Shown in pieces: positions 53,838 through 64,000 of a stretch of DNA of 64,000 nucleotides (positions are counted from its first letter, which is position 1; each line of letters begins with the position of its first letter). The position numbers and the translations under genes were made by a program. Origin of the DNA: Pararge aegeria (Eukaryota > Arthropoda > Insecta > Lepidoptera > Nymphalidae); contig NC_053196.1 in the NCBI RefSeq assembly GCF_905163445.1, forward strand, positions 15,339,501 through 15,403,500, given 5' to 3'. The notes below the pieces were generated by a model that did not search any database, was not told the origin of the DNA, and worked only from the letters and a program-made list of their open reading frames with translations.

Positions 53838-54240
53838 TTTTTTTTTTTTAATTCTTTATTTATTCGGGACTTTTCTTAACAATAAGAATGTCAGCCCCAT
53901 CGAACCCTTTACGAAAATTGATACTTCCTTTCTCTTATCTTAACTTAAAATCTAATAGCATTCTGGCTACCTCTGAATAAGATGCCGCTAGGATACTTTG
54001 CCAAATCATCATAAATATTTATTTTAAATTTACATACTAATTGTTCCCTCATTGGTCTATTCCGAACACACTTCCCCAACAAATGCAAGACATCTTCGTC
54101 TATATTACAAATTTCACACTTAGGTGAACTGACCCTTTTCATAAGATATCCAAATTTGTTTAGATAGAACATGTCCAGCACGCAGTCTCAATGCCATCAC
54201 AACTTGTTGGCGCTTCAATCTTACCACGCAGAACCACGGG
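53838..54240 (-). pseudogene. LINE ORF2 C-terminal remnant with zinc knuckle
   Basis: A T-run at 53838-53851 is the reversed poly-A. The minus frame 54181-53945 carries CEICNIDEDVLHLLGKC (C-x2-C-x7-H-x4-C), the knuckle that follows RNase H in several LINE clades, preceded by LNKFGYLMKRVSSPK. Upstream, LRLRAGHV is in another frame, showing a frameshift near 54170. No RT remains. Confidence 0.6.
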
Positions 54241-54588
54241 ACACGAGGAAAACATTCTTAAAAGTACAAAATATCAACTTGAAATTCGACGCTAATCGCT
54301 CTTATCGAGGCTTCATCGAGGCTTTGTAGGAATAAGTTTATTCTTTAAGGCAATAATGGCCGTACCGAAACTTGTCCGGACTTGCGTGCCTTAGCTTTTT
54401 TGCATCTCAAACCGGTCCTAGGTAATAAAACGGCAGTTCTCTAGACTTCGAGTCGATCTCTCTGACATAGGGTTGCCACCTGGGTCGATTATTTTTTGTT
54501 GCGAAATTCCTGACCGCAAAATGACCGACGTCCTATCATGTATGACATTCAGATCGTTACTATAATTAAATCATATAATATATATACA

Positions 54589-54740
54589 AGCTGACCCGCG
54601 CAACTTCGTCTGCATCAAATATAATTAAAACAATTTTTAGCATTTCTTTACCCGTCGTAACGTCTAAACGATAGGTCCAATTTGAATAATTTAAAGAGGA
54701 ATTTGCAGGTACATAATCAATTTTAACTATAAAACCATTT
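54589..54740 (-). mobile_element. Helitron-like or MITE end fragment
   Basis: The plus strand has AGCTGACCCGCGCAACTTCG followed by TCTGC, a common reversed end in Lepidoptera. A degraded piece of the same end lies at 41578-41610 (GGCTGACCCGCGCAACTTGG). Confidence 0.35.
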
Positions 54741-54899
54741 TTTTTTTTGGATAAAGATTTGATAGGAACGTCACCATCTTAAGATTGTACCCGTGTTTTG
54801 ATTGACAAATTATAACAAAAAGCGGGTGCCTCAACAGTCAGACATTTAGCCTCCCGGACTTTTTTTAAGTAATAATGATTATAACTTAAAAAACGTCTT

Positions 54900-55038
54900 T
54901 ATTAAGGTTGCCTGGCAGAGATCGCTATTAAGCGATAAGGCCGCCTTTTGTATTACTACTTCTTTCGATATGTTTCTGTTTTTGTTATATTTTAAATATG
55001 TTAATGTTGTGGTATACAAATAAAGAGTTTAATAAATG
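54900..55038 (+). mobile_element. LINE 3' end, family G
   Basis: GGTTGCCTGGCAGAGATCGC, TATTAAGCGATAAGGCCGCC, then the same approximately 100 bp as 35.05-35.15 kb ending ACAAATAAAGAGTTTAATAA. The GATCGCT/AGCGAT pair can form a small stem. Confidence 0.6.
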
Positions 55039-55354
55039 ATTACTTTAAACATGTCCATCGATCCATACATACATAAATAACAACGCGTAGTCCGAGCAAT
55101 CGTTTATTTCAAAACGGCTAGTTACACACAATTCGTTTTAAGATTAACATTCATTATCAAATTACCCACATATTTATATATAGTATATATATACTACATT
55201 ATCGCCCCCTTTTTGTAAATAAATCTTATATATATAAATAGCTACTACATTCGCTTATCTTAACAACTAACTAGTTACTTATTTTATCATAGCCAAAACA
55301 AACTGGTGACCGTCGGTCACGTTTATTCGGAACGGTTGACGTTACAATACTGGG

Positions 55355-55405
55355 CAAAACGGGGCCTACTTGAAATAAATTAATTTAGAATTTGAATTCG
55401 AATTT
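55355..55405 (+). mobile_element. LINE 3' end, GAATTT-tailed family, short piece
   Basis: GGCCTACTTGAAATAAATTA followed by GAATTTGAATTCGAATTT matches the last 50 bp of the family. Confidence 0.5.
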
Positions 55406-55844
55406 TTATCACAAGAGAATAAACGGTTTCCACGGGCTTTGCAAGAAACCGTAATAAACGCGGACGTCGTACGCGGGCAACCGCTATATTTTTACGGTTA
55501 TTCATTACGGTTGGCAACCCTGCACTGTAATGAGTTTTTTTAATCCCTCTTACAGTACAGGTACTAGGTACTTAGTTTTTTTATCGCCTTACATTATCCG
55601 TATTCATGAATGGGGAATTCTGTCTTCTATCCTACAGTAAATATTGTACGAGAAATGCACAAACGATCGTAGTGTCAGGCTGTTTGTCATCCTCAATCTA
55701 TTGAAGGCCCACTGCACAACCAGCATGGCCAGGAGACATTTTTATCCCCGGGTAAAGGAAAAAATGGTATCATCGTCCACAGTTTTATCAACTCCCCGAG
55801 CAGTAACTCACGTGTGGAAATAATGTACAAATAATAAAGAAAAA

Positions 55845-56155
55845 AAGCGGTGATAGCTTCGGTTAGTAAGGCTTCGGCTTTCCTTTCGTGGAGACCGAGT
55901 TTGAGTCCCGGCACGCAACACTTACTTTTCGGAGTTATGTGCGTTTTTAATTTAAGCAATTTAAATATCACTTGTTTTAAACGGTGAAGGAAAACATCGT
56001 GAGGAAACCTGCATGCCTGAGAGTTCTCCATAATGTTCATCGGCGTGTGAAGTAGACTTCCAATCTTCACTGGGCCAGCGAAGTCGGCCTAAACCCTTCT
56101 CATTCTAAGAGGTGACGCGTGCCCCGTTGTGGGCCGGTAAAAGATTGATGATGAT
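55845..56155 (+). mobile_element. SINE-C copy, most complete
   Basis: GCGGTGATAGCTTCGGTTAG, GAGACCGAGTTTGAGTCCCG, AAGGAAAACATCGTGAGGAA, GAGAGTTCTCCATAATGTTC, GTTGTGGGCCGGTAAAAGAT, GATGATGATAA. Confidence 0.65.
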
Positions 56156-56300
56156 AAATAAAGAGAGAAACCCCATATTCATATCATAAAGCGTTTAATC
56201 TTCAGTAGGTATAATATTTTTTAGTATCTCTAATTGCAGCATAACACGTTATAAACTCAAACATCAAACTATCTGAACTTATAGTTATCTCTAATTTTAA

Positions 56301-56537
56301 ACAGATAATTTCTGTCGGTACTCCTCTGTACCTCTTTTATCCCGCTATTAAATATGACCTTCCTTTTTGATCTCTATTATATAACAGATAATTTCTGTCT
56401 GTACTCCTCTGTACCTCTTTTATCCCGCTATTAAATATGACCTTCCTTTTTGATCTCTATTATTTAATAGATAATTTCTGTCGGTACTCCTCTGTACCTC
56501 TTTTATCCCGCTATTTAATATGACCATCGTTTTTGAT
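56301..56537. repeat. 83-bp tandem repeat, nearly three units
   Basis: GATAATTTCTGTCGGTACTC recurs at steps of exactly 83 bp (56301, 56384, 56467). Units are almost identical, differing by a few bases (GTCGG/GTCTG, CCTTCC/CCATCG). Confidence 0.85.
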
Positions 56538-57497
56538 CTGGGTTCAAGTTATTTTGAATTTTCACTCCAACTTATACCGACCACAGATAAAAGCATAATT
56601 TAATCAGTCTGAACGAAGATAAAACCTTTTTTTTAACCAATTGACACACAATGGTAGATTAGCTAACAGTCATTATAAACGTGGGTAAACTTCCCCGATT
56701 CCCTGTTTAGGCAGGCGGCCATGTAAATTTTATCCCTTGTCATGGGATATAATTTTTTATCGGCTGTTGCACTCCCGCTGTAAGCTGGGCACAGGTTTCT
56801 TCTCTCATAGGTGGAGGGGAATTAAAGCATTGACCCACACAGCTGCTGCAATACTGGTTAGTGGGCTTAAACGATTACTATTACAACATGTCCCGAGATA
56901 AAAACTGGGTCAAACAGCTTAAAGTTTTTTCCGAGGCACATGGGTTGTCAATGCCATTTTCCAAAAACCAGGCCGATACTGAAAATGTCTGTACAACAAA
57001 ACCAAGTAACCAGAGAATCGGACCCAGACCTCGTGATCCCAAGCATGCTAAAGACTAGACCTACGGGGTTAAGGGAACGAAGCTAGTTTAGTAAAGGGAT
57101 TATCCGAAAATAGATGTGTTTTTAAGGGTTTAATTAAAATTGGAGGTCACATTAAAGATACCACCAAGAGCCCACCAACCCGAAGCCTTTCTAGCAATGG
57201 GACGTTAATAGACTGCGGATGATTAAAAATACTTAAGTTTCGTGGTTACCGAGCTTATGTGTGAATATAATGTATTTGTACATCATTTTGAAATAAGATC
57301 ATTTAGACTAGGAAAAAAAATTTTAGAAGTTATGCAATATACTATTACAGACTCAAATATTATCTCATAGAACGTGATTTTTCATTTTAGCTGGAAAACA
57401 CGTCTCAACTATCAATGTAACTTTTCTATGTAGATATCTATATTTTTTTAGTTTTAATATTTTCGGAGTCACTTGCGTTTTAAGCATCTCGACTTTG

Positions 57498-57762
57498 AAG
57501 ACCTCCGGGGCGCAAATGTGAGCACTGTGAATTTAAGTAGGGGGTCCCAGGTTGGATTCACGGCAGGGGAAATTTGGTCTGGTCTGGAGGCTTTGGCCGT
57601 GGCTAGTAACAACCTTAACGACAAATAGGTGCCGCTTAGTGATTTAGTGTTCTGGTGCGATGTCGCGTAAAAACCGGTACTTAACAGGTACTGGTCGCCA
57701 GGTGAGATTGCAGTCAAGGGCTAACTTGTAGTGGAATAAAAAAAGAAAAGAAAAGAAAAAAA
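57498..57762 (+). mobile_element. SINE-B copy
   Basis: ACCTCCGGGGCGCAAATGTG, CAGGTTGGATTCACGGCAGG, GGAGGCTTTGGCCGTGGCTA, tail GGCTAACTTGTAGTGGAATA with an A/AAAG-rich end. Confidence 0.6.
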
Positions 57763-57905
57763 AAACAATTAAATATCACTTGTTACAACGTTGAAGGAAA
57801 ACACCGCGAGGAATCCTGCATGCCTAAGAGTTCTCCAAATTGGTCTCAAGGGCGTCTACCCATCAACGCTTGGCCAGCGTTGTGGACTACGGCCTACTCC
57901 CTTCT
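57763..57905 (+). mobile_element. SINE-C fragment
   Basis: TTAAATATCACTTGTTACAA, AAGGAAAACACCGCGAGGAA, AGAGTTCTCCAAATTGGTCT. Head missing, directly after SINE-B. Confidence 0.55.
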
Positions 57906-57949
57906 CAGAATGCATTCCAAGGCTTAAAATATAGTAGGAATAAAGAAGC

Positions 57950-58170
57950 AATCTCTCTCTCTCTCTGGTAGTTCCTTCATCACTGAAGATCGTGGTCCTG
58001 GTGAGATCTCAACATCGCGTTGGTAAACTGTCTCCATCGGCTTCTGTTGGAGGCCATTTTGGCGATTTGATAGAAGCGGTCGGAATTTGATTTTTTCAAC
58101 TGGTCTGCCCATCTTGTTGGGGACCGGCCTCTAGGTCTTTTGCCTTCGGTGTTGCCCGCAAAGAAGCGAT
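57950..58170 (-). pseudogene. LINE endonuclease-RT tail remnant
   Basis: The minus strand encodes KRPRGRSPTRWADQLKK, a variant of the GRPxTRWxD segment near the end of RTE-like proteins, followed by a decayed frame. A TC-rich run (57952-57967) adjoins it. Confidence 0.5.
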
Positions 58171-58725
58171 CTAACGTACCAAGAAATTATTTCTTAAAAA
58201 TATGAAGTGTAAGTTAATTAAGTGTGAGGTAAGTTTTTAATTGTAAATTACTTAAACAAGAACATTCCTAATTCGCGGTCAAATTTTGGGTGACCCCATG
58301 TAAATATAAAAAAAAATACGAGTCACGTTTAGTATATTTACAAGTTAACAAAATAAAATCAACATACGAGTACGACTTACGTTTTGGCATGTTAAGTTAC
58401 TTAGCATAAATCAAACGGGTAAACAGGTAGGAAGGAAAAAGAGTCTGAGGTCATAATTGTTTTCTTTGGAAGTGAGATACTGGTATTTCCCGGATCGGTA
58501 GGTTATTTACTTTTTAACCGACTTCTTTCAAAAAGGAGCAGATTATCAGTACTGGTGTTTTTTATGTAAGTAAGTTCGGACACAATTCTGTCATTTATAG
58601 GGAGACTTGAAAAATACCTTTTTCTGTTTAATATAGATCTGATGACGAGTTTCTGTAATTTTTTTATGGAACTCTTATTAAAATGACAGCACACCAATCG
58701 CGCATAAATATGCATTATATTGTAA

Positions 58726-59096
58726 CTAGCTTCTGCCCGTGACTAAGTCTGCGTGGATTTCAGAATTGGGTCTAAAGCTCCGATCGTTAACAATTTTTAA
58801 TCTTACCACGGGAACTATTTGAGAGATCGGTATAGAAAGAACATGTATGTCCTTTTAATAGAATAGGTGACATGGATACTTAATTTCAAAGCTGTCTGCC
58901 CGCGGCTAACTCGTAAACAATTTTAAATTTTCCTCGGGAACTTCTTTAGGAATCGGGATAAAAGGTAGCCTTTGTTCTTTTCCACGTCAAAGACTACATG
59001 CATGCCAAATTTCATCCAAATCCGTTCTGCCGTTTTTGCGTGAATGAGTTACTATCAACCAACCTTTAACATTTTTAATATTGTATATTAGTAGGA
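58726..59096 (-). mobile_element. Helitron-like non-autonomous element, family H-E
   Basis: On the minus strand it begins TCCTACTAATATACAATATT at 59096 and ends CACGGGCAGAAGCTAG at 58726. The half near the CTAG end looks duplicated: two blocks of about 140 bp both carry a CCCG(T/C)G segment followed by AACAATTTT and CGGGAAC. Confidence 0.55.
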
Positions 59097-59670
59097 TTAT
59101 AACCTTAAATACATTTCATACAACATCAATAAATCGTTAATTAAATGCAATAATAAATAATCAATCCAAATTTCAAATGGAACCATAAAGCTACCAAACG
59201 TTAATAAGAAATCTAAACAGTCGATACGTGGAACGTGAGTTTGAATGATTTATTCCTAGAATATGTTTCAATGTAGGTAACAGACCTATTCTAAATTGAT
59301 CTTTATTCTTTAGCCTGCAAGGCCCGTTTTAGTTTAGTTAGCTACATAGTATAGGGCTGTCACCATAGACTTGTTTATTTTTTCTTAATGATTATAGATT
59401 TGGTATTCTTAAGGTTAATATTTAACAGATACTTAATTGAACTTTAAGATGTTGGCGTGTACTAATTCCACTTCACTTTAATAAAGATTTATTGCGTTTT
59501 CCGACAGTTAGTGTAGTAGAATTTTGTACGTAATTTTAACTAAGTGGTTAGGAGCATATTTAGGTAAAATCTGATTCAGTAGTATAAATGTATAGTATAG
59601 TAAAAGCTCTAGATTTTAAATACCCAAGAGTGGGATTCTGAACTGCATCTTTATTATTATCGACATCGGA

Positions 59671-59713
<43 letters not shown>

Positions 59714-60379
59714 GCCTATCAATGTTAGTGCATAGACAATCATCCCTCATCAAAGAGGTAGTTTGAGAACATGGACCCACATTTATGCATGTTGGGGATT
59801 TTAGCGATTATCATCTAATAATAACTCACTGTTTAAGAGGTAAGTACTCTGTGGCACGGAAGTGAAAAATTACAATATGAAAAATAAAATATTACCTGGC
59901 ACTAAAAATTCTAAACAAATAAACTCAATACCTAACGGTGATTGCTCCAATCGAGTTGGCGAACTCAGGACTTTATGATCTGTAGTCGAATATGCAAGAC
60001 CAATGAATGAGGGATCTTCCCAAGTCGATAAGAAATTATTATTGGCAGCCCTAATTGCGTACCTATTTCTAGATACACCAGTTCGCGGAAAGGCGTTTGG
60101 TTGGTGGGTATTAAGGAGTACGCTTGGCAATCCGTCGCAAGCGAAATCACAAGCGACGTAAGCGATTTTAAGTGTATGCCCAAATACCTACATCATTACC
60201 TCATTGTCCATACATTATTAAGCAAAATTCATAACATTGGGTTTAATTCCTCACTGCTATAAAGTTAATTTATTATTCTAATTATTAATTATTTTGTGAA
60301 TTGTATTGAGCAAAATTTAGAAGTGATATTTATCGTAACGCAAGCCCGGCTTTTCGACTTCTATATTTCCAATGGCAAT
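59097..60379. other. Stretch without recognised genes
   Basis: Only the TCA microsatellite is notable. The frames at 59870-60183 show no recognisable motif. Confidence 0.45.
59672..59713. repeat. TCA trinucleotide microsatellite
   Basis: About 14 TCA units. RTE-like tails in this window are ATG-rich, so it could be an expanded LINE tail, but no LINE body adjoins it. Confidence 0.85.
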
Positions 60380-60620
60380 TTAGGTACTCTTTACGCACGT
60401 TTCGCTCCGATACCGGAGCATCCTCAGGAGATGTTGACCTTAAAATGAAAAGAATATACAAGTATATTACATAATAGTTATATCATGGAATACTGTATGG
60501 AAAGTCATGGAAAGTAACGCCTGCTTCTGTCCAATACTATCAAGTAGGTAATCTGCTTGGTTCGTCAATTATTAAGACTAAATTTTTTTTTAGTAAAGAT
60601 TCTATACACTTCGGTCAAAT

Positions 60621-60690
60621 CGCAGGGACTGATTGTGCGTGTGTACGGCAGTTTTGGATCGCTAAGATCTGCTTGCAATCGATCCCTGCG
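60621..60690. repeat. Short element or palindrome with 15-bp imperfect inverted ends
   Basis: CGCAGGGACTGATTG and CAATCGATCCCTGCG (two mismatches) lie 70 bp end to end. It could be a tiny MITE remnant. Confidence 0.4.
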
Positions 60691-60739
60691 TAATTCTTAT
60701 CAATAGCACAGTAAATGTATATAAAAGTAGTATAAAGGG

Positions 60740-60880
60740 GGTAAGGCCGTAGCCGGACTCCACACACCTTTGAGAACATTAAGGAGAACTCCCAGGCATG
60801 CCAGTTTCCTCAGATTGTTTTCCTTCATCGTTGAAGCAAGTAATATTTATTTGCTTTAAACGCACATAACTTATAGAAGT
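60740..60880 (-). mobile_element. SINE-C fragment
   Basis: CCGGACTCCACACACCTTTG, GAGAACTCCCAGGCATGCCA, ACGCACATAACTTATAGAAG. Confidence 0.5.
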
Positions 60881-61049
60881 ACGTTAACAATAATTCATTC
60901 ATCTTCACAATTATTCATTGTAATTGTAACATTAAAAACCTTATAAATTACTCATTATATATTTTGAATATCAAATTTAACTTGATATTCATAATATATC
61001 ATGGATTTCCGCAAAGTAACGCCTGTTTCAATCCAATACTTCTCCCACG

Positions 61050-61220
61050 GCGGCACGGAGTGCGGCAGAAGTTAGCATGGTGGGTAGTACCCTCAGGAGT
61101 CTGTGATTTAACTGGTCCCACACCCTTCAGACTGAAAGCCAGCTATGCTACTTAGCGGCAGAAGTAAGCATGATGGATAGTACCTACTTCCCCTAACGAG
61201 CTCGGTCGGCTCCGTAACGA
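61050..61220 (+). mobile_element. LINE-like 3'UTR remnant
   Basis: GGCAGAAGTTAGCATGGTGG and GCGGCAGAAGTAAGCATGAT, with TAGTACC, resemble the GGCAGAAxTAAGCACGG block at 38.8 kb. An internal duplication of that block is visible. Confidence 0.4.
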
Positions 61221-61439
61221 TAAGTTCTACTACTGCTGGCATTACTGGAAAATTCCTGAAGATTTGCTGGAAAGTTCCGTTTCAAATTAAGGACCACATG
61301 ACCCGTAGTCAAACGTGCTAAGAACTAGACCAACGAGGCAGTCGCCGTGTAATGCGTACGAGTGGCAACATGTATCGGTGTCCACCGCGAAGGTTCTGCG
61401 GTCGCATGGCAAGTCAACGTTATCAATAGCCCGCTCCCG

Positions 61440-61545
61440 CTTTTTTTTTTATATGTATATAGACGAGCGCTTGCTTGCAATCACACCTGATGGTGGTGAT
61501 GATCCGATGATGCAGCCTAAGGTGGAGCGCGCTTATCAAGAAGAC
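61440..61545 (-). mobile_element. LINE 3'-end fragment, same family as 15.7 kb
   Basis: The plus strand starts with a T-run (reversed poly-A), then GACGAGCGCTTGCTTGCAAT and CACACCTGATGGTGGTGATG, ending GGTGGAGCGCGC. It is the inverted counterpart of 26.67-26.77 kb. Confidence 0.5.
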
Positions 61546-61687
61546 ATTCCGATTCGCCGATACAATCACTGATAAAATTGAAAATGGTAAAATTAAAAAA
61601 AAAAAAAAAATATGTAGACCTTATCACAGGCACTTATGAAGCGTTCATACATTTAACATGTAACACTAATGTTAGATATGGAGAAAT

Positions 61688-62542
61688 CGTGTGCTGAGTA
61701 GCAGGGATCATTCTTAAGATCTGGCTTGTGTTATGATGTCAGGATAAATAGGTTGCTGAATAGCTAGTTTTCTTTAAAACTGACATTTGTTATGATTACA
61801 TAATAAAATGGTGGCTAAGTAGCTAGGGTTATACTTTAAATCTGTCCTCTGTTACTATTACAGGTTAAAGAGTTGCCGAGTAGCTGGAATAATTCTATAG
61901 AACTAAGATTTGTTGTGATTACAGGATAAATCGGTAACTGTGTAGCTGTTTTTATTCGCCACAACTCTGTTGCCGAGTAGCTGGAGTTATTCTTAAGAAA
62001 TGTCGTTTTATGATTACAGGATAAATCGGCCGCTGAGTAGCTGGTTTCATTCTAAAGAACTCGGTTACTGAGTGCTGGGATTAATCTTTAGAATTATCAT
62101 GTTTTATGATTACAGGATAAATCGGTAACTCAGTAGCTGGTTTTATTCGCCACAACTCTGTTGCCGAGTAGCTGAAATTATTATTTAGAACTGTCATGTT
62201 TTATGATTACAGGATAAATCGGTCGCTGAGTAGCTGGTTTTTTTCGCTAGAACCCTTTTGATTAGTAGCTGGGATTATTCTATAGAACTCGGTTACTGAG
62301 TGCAGGGATTATTCTTTAAAACGGACGTTTGTTATGATTACAGGATAAATATGTTGTTATGTAGCTGGGATTGTTCTTTAGAACTGTCATGTTTTATGAT
62401 TACAGGATAAATCGGTCGCTGAGTAGCTGGTTTTACTCGTTCAAACTCGGTTGCTGAGTTTAGGGATTATTCTTTAAAACATGTTTGTTATGATTAAAGG
62501 ATAAATAGGTTGCTATGTAGCTGGGATTATTCTTTAGAACTG
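61688..62542. repeat. Minisatellite of about 60-bp units with shorter interspersed units
   Basis: The unit core is GATTACAGGATAAATCGGT, then GCTGAGTAGCTGG, then TTATTCTTTAGAACTGTCAT and GTTTTAT. About 12-15 diverged units. Truncated units, of type GAACTCGGTTACTGAGTG, occur between long ones, so long and short units alternate. No coding frame, not CRISPR-like (spacers are themselves repeats). Confidence 0.85.
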
Positions 62543-62976
62543 TATTGAAGGTAACTCAACATGACCTTATGTACATGCTCCATGCTAATGAAAGTAAAAC
62601 ACCATTTACATACAGGTGCCCGCAAGGTTGCAGCGTCAATGTCAATTAACTGCCTATTTTCTATTCAGCCGGAACTCTGGCCTTTACCACTGCGGCTCCA
62701 TTACCTTTACTTGAAAACCAGTTTCCAAATGCCGAATAAGTTGGGCAATATGATTTTCAAATGCTAAACTCAGTATCATGCTTAAGGTATATACTATACT
62801 AATATATCTATACAACTAAATATTATTCAATCGTTTGCTATGCTCTTTTATTTGCCAGTCGGGTTACTGCACCTGGCCTTTGATCTTTTAGCGTTCATTT
62901 TGCAGTGTAACTCAGGGTGGTCCTAGAATGTTTTTCAAATAGTTTTAATTTGATTTAGTCCATTACACATTACATT

Positions 62977-63233
62977 TTGACGGCCGATTGGCGCAGTTTG
63001 CAGCAACCCTGCTTTCTGAGCCCAGGGCCGTGGGTTCGATTCCCACTACTGGAAAATGTTTGTGTGATGAGCATGAATGTTTGTCAGTGTCTGGGTGTTT
63101 ATATGTATGCTCTAAGTATTTATGTATATTATAAATAAAAATATTCATCAGTCGTCTTAGTACCCATAACACAAGCTACGCTTACTTTGGGGCTAGATGG
63201 GGGTGTGTATATTGTCGTAGTATATTTATTTAT
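62977..63233 (+). mobile_element. SINE-A copy
   Basis: TTGACGGCCGATTGGCGCAG to GTAGTATATTTATTTATATA. Box B GGTTCGATTCC intact. Confidence 0.74.
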
Positions 63234-63425
63234 ATAAAAAAATGTTTAAAGGATTGTGTATATCATAATTTCGGACATTTAAAATAGTAAAGTTTATTTT
63301 CCATTACCAAGCTATCGTAGTTGAACAATATACGAGTAGGTATATAAAGATTGACAAGTAGCAGGTTTTCTACTGGATGGATGGATTGACTACGAGGATT
63401 GAATACTAAGAACTCTTATAATAAA

Positions 63426-63644
63426 TTGACGGCCGTGGATTCGATGCCCGCAGCTGGAAAATGTTTGTGTGATGAACATGAATGTTTTTCAGTGTCTGGG
63501 CGTTTATCTGTGTTTTATGAGTATTAATGTATATTATTTATAGAAATGTTCATCAGTCATCTTATTACCAATAACACAAGCTACGCTTACTTTGGGGCTA
63601 GGTGACGGTGTGTGTATTGTCGAAATATATTTATTTATTTATCT
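63426..63644 (+). mobile_element. SINE-A copy with head deletion at repeated GGCCG
   Basis: TTGACGGCCG joins directly to TGGATTCGATGCCC. In complete copies GGCCG occurs both at the 5' end and just before box B, so the intervening 46 bp (including box A) has been lost between the two. Confidence 0.68.
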
Positions 63645-63652
63645 TATAGCGT

Positions 63653-63777
63653 TACAGTAATTTTAAAAAGTGGGTAAACAATTAAACTTTGGATAACTAT
63701 CATTTGATTTATGCTAGATATTTTAACAAACGTGCTGATAATTATTGTTATTTAATTAATAAATAGTTTTGAAGAAA
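63653..63777 (+). repeat. Unassigned repeat X, long copy
   Basis: AGCGTTACAGTAATTTTAAA, AAGTGGGTAAACAATTAAAC, TTAATAAATAGTTTTGAAGA. It ends where an inverted SINE-A head begins. Confidence 0.5.
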
Positions 63778-63820
63778 CTCAGAAAGCAGGGTCGCTGCCC
63801 ACTGCGCCAATCGGCCGTCA
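63778..63820 (-). mobile_element. Isolated SINE-A head piece
   Basis: ACTCAGAAAGCAGGGTCGCT, GCCCACTGCGCCAATCGGCC and GTC, exactly the first 43 bp of the head, inverted. Confidence 0.6.
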
Positions 63821-64000
63821 ATATGCTGTGAAGGGAGGTTTTTCATCTAAAAAAGCAGGTAGCTACCTCAGGAACAATATTGTACCTACGATTAAAGAGC
63901 TGGTAAAAGCGACCGCCGACATTGAATTCTTGCGTCGTAGAATAAATCAACTGTCTAGACTACTGGCTTGCAATAACAGCACTACGTTTTTTCACGTCTC
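63795..64000 (+). other. Open frame running off the right edge
   Basis: In one frame 63813-64000 is open: KGGFSSKKAGSYLRNNIVP, TIKELVKATADIEFLRRRI, NQLSRLLACNNSTTFFHVS. A possible acceptor (TCATCTAAAAAAGCAG) is at 63846-63860. Codon use and composition are more gene-like than in the flanks. Its start overlaps an inverted SINE-A head, so any true coding begins after 63820. Could be an exon or a TE ORF. Confidence 0.25.

Larger units (their letters stand above)
60380..61045 (+). repeat. Repeat family Z copies (ACGCACGTTTCGCTCCGA) interleaved with SINE-C
   Basis: ACGCACGTTTCGCTCCGATA and GGAGCATCCTCAGGAGATGT at 60392-60440, and TATCATGGATTTCCGCAAAG with TAACGCC at 60995-61030. The same blocks are at 48.9-49.03 kb, and inverted with other sequence at 18.97 and 19.5 kb. 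A SINE-C piece (minus) lies at 60745-60880. Confidence 0.4.

Noticed and set aside
58503..58715. 70-codon minus frame with KKLQKLVIRSIL
   Set aside because: Vaguely like RT C-terminal text but too short and without the diagnostic residues; left uncalled.
61688..62542. CRISPR array
   Set aside because: Units are diverged and fill the whole array with no unique spacers; the sequence is eukaryotic.

Overview
The window looks like a piece of a lepidopteran (probably butterfly) nuclear genome. The reasons are an AT-rich background, dense tRNA-derived SINEs of the kind found in nymphalids (heads with clear box A and box B, resembling the Metulj SINEs of Heliconius; the name is from memory and was not searched), Helitron-like non-autonomous elements ending in CTAG, and 3' ends of several lepidopteran non-LTR retrotransposons. 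There is no bacterial gene organisation, rRNA, CRISPR array or LTR element. Almost everything recognisable is transposon-derived, and most stretches between repeats show nothing.

Region 1-14.3 kb. The one credible host-gene signal is a 66-bp coding exon on the minus strand (14083-14148), which reads like the amino terminus of a Dok-7-type adaptor (motif EGTVKFRDGKK) and ends in a phase-0 splice donor. If that is right, 1-14082 is the first coding intron. It holds a complete-looking I/Nimb-like LINE (about 8.3-13.8 kb, antisense to the host gene) with two intact overlapping ORFs: a gag-like ORF1 with three zinc knuckles, and an ORF2 with endonuclease, reverse transcriptase, RNase H and a terminal zinc knuckle. 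Older LINE pieces, Helitron-like elements, SINE parts and a 12-bp minisatellite fill the rest.

Region 14.3-36 kb. This is a repeat graveyard: CR1/Jockey-like and RTE-like LINE tails, at least three SINE families, Helitron-like elements, a small hAT-like MITE nested inside a SINE, and inverted or fused SINE copies. Three approximately 310-bp copies of an unassigned repeat (29.5, 34.2, 39.6 kb) and four copies of a shorter one (2.8, 15.3, 34.1, 63.65 kb) occur in overlapping combinations, which suggests a composite element.

Region 36-64 kb. More of the same. Highlights are a 5'-truncated R1-clade LINE at 51.9-53.0 kb with a perfect 14-bp target-site duplication, an RTE-like remnant with 124 open codons at 42.9-43.3 kb, an 83-bp triplicated unit at 56.3 kb, and an approximately 850-bp minisatellite with mixed long and short units at 61.7-62.5 kb. 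A short open frame runs off the right edge.

Functionally, the only complete coding capacity is the I-like LINE, which could supply its own proteins. The other LINE copies are dead 3' ends, and the SINEs and Helitron-like elements depend on proteins not encoded here. No unknown protein-coding system could be supported; the more unusual material is structural (composite repeats, snap-back inverted duplications, minisatellites).
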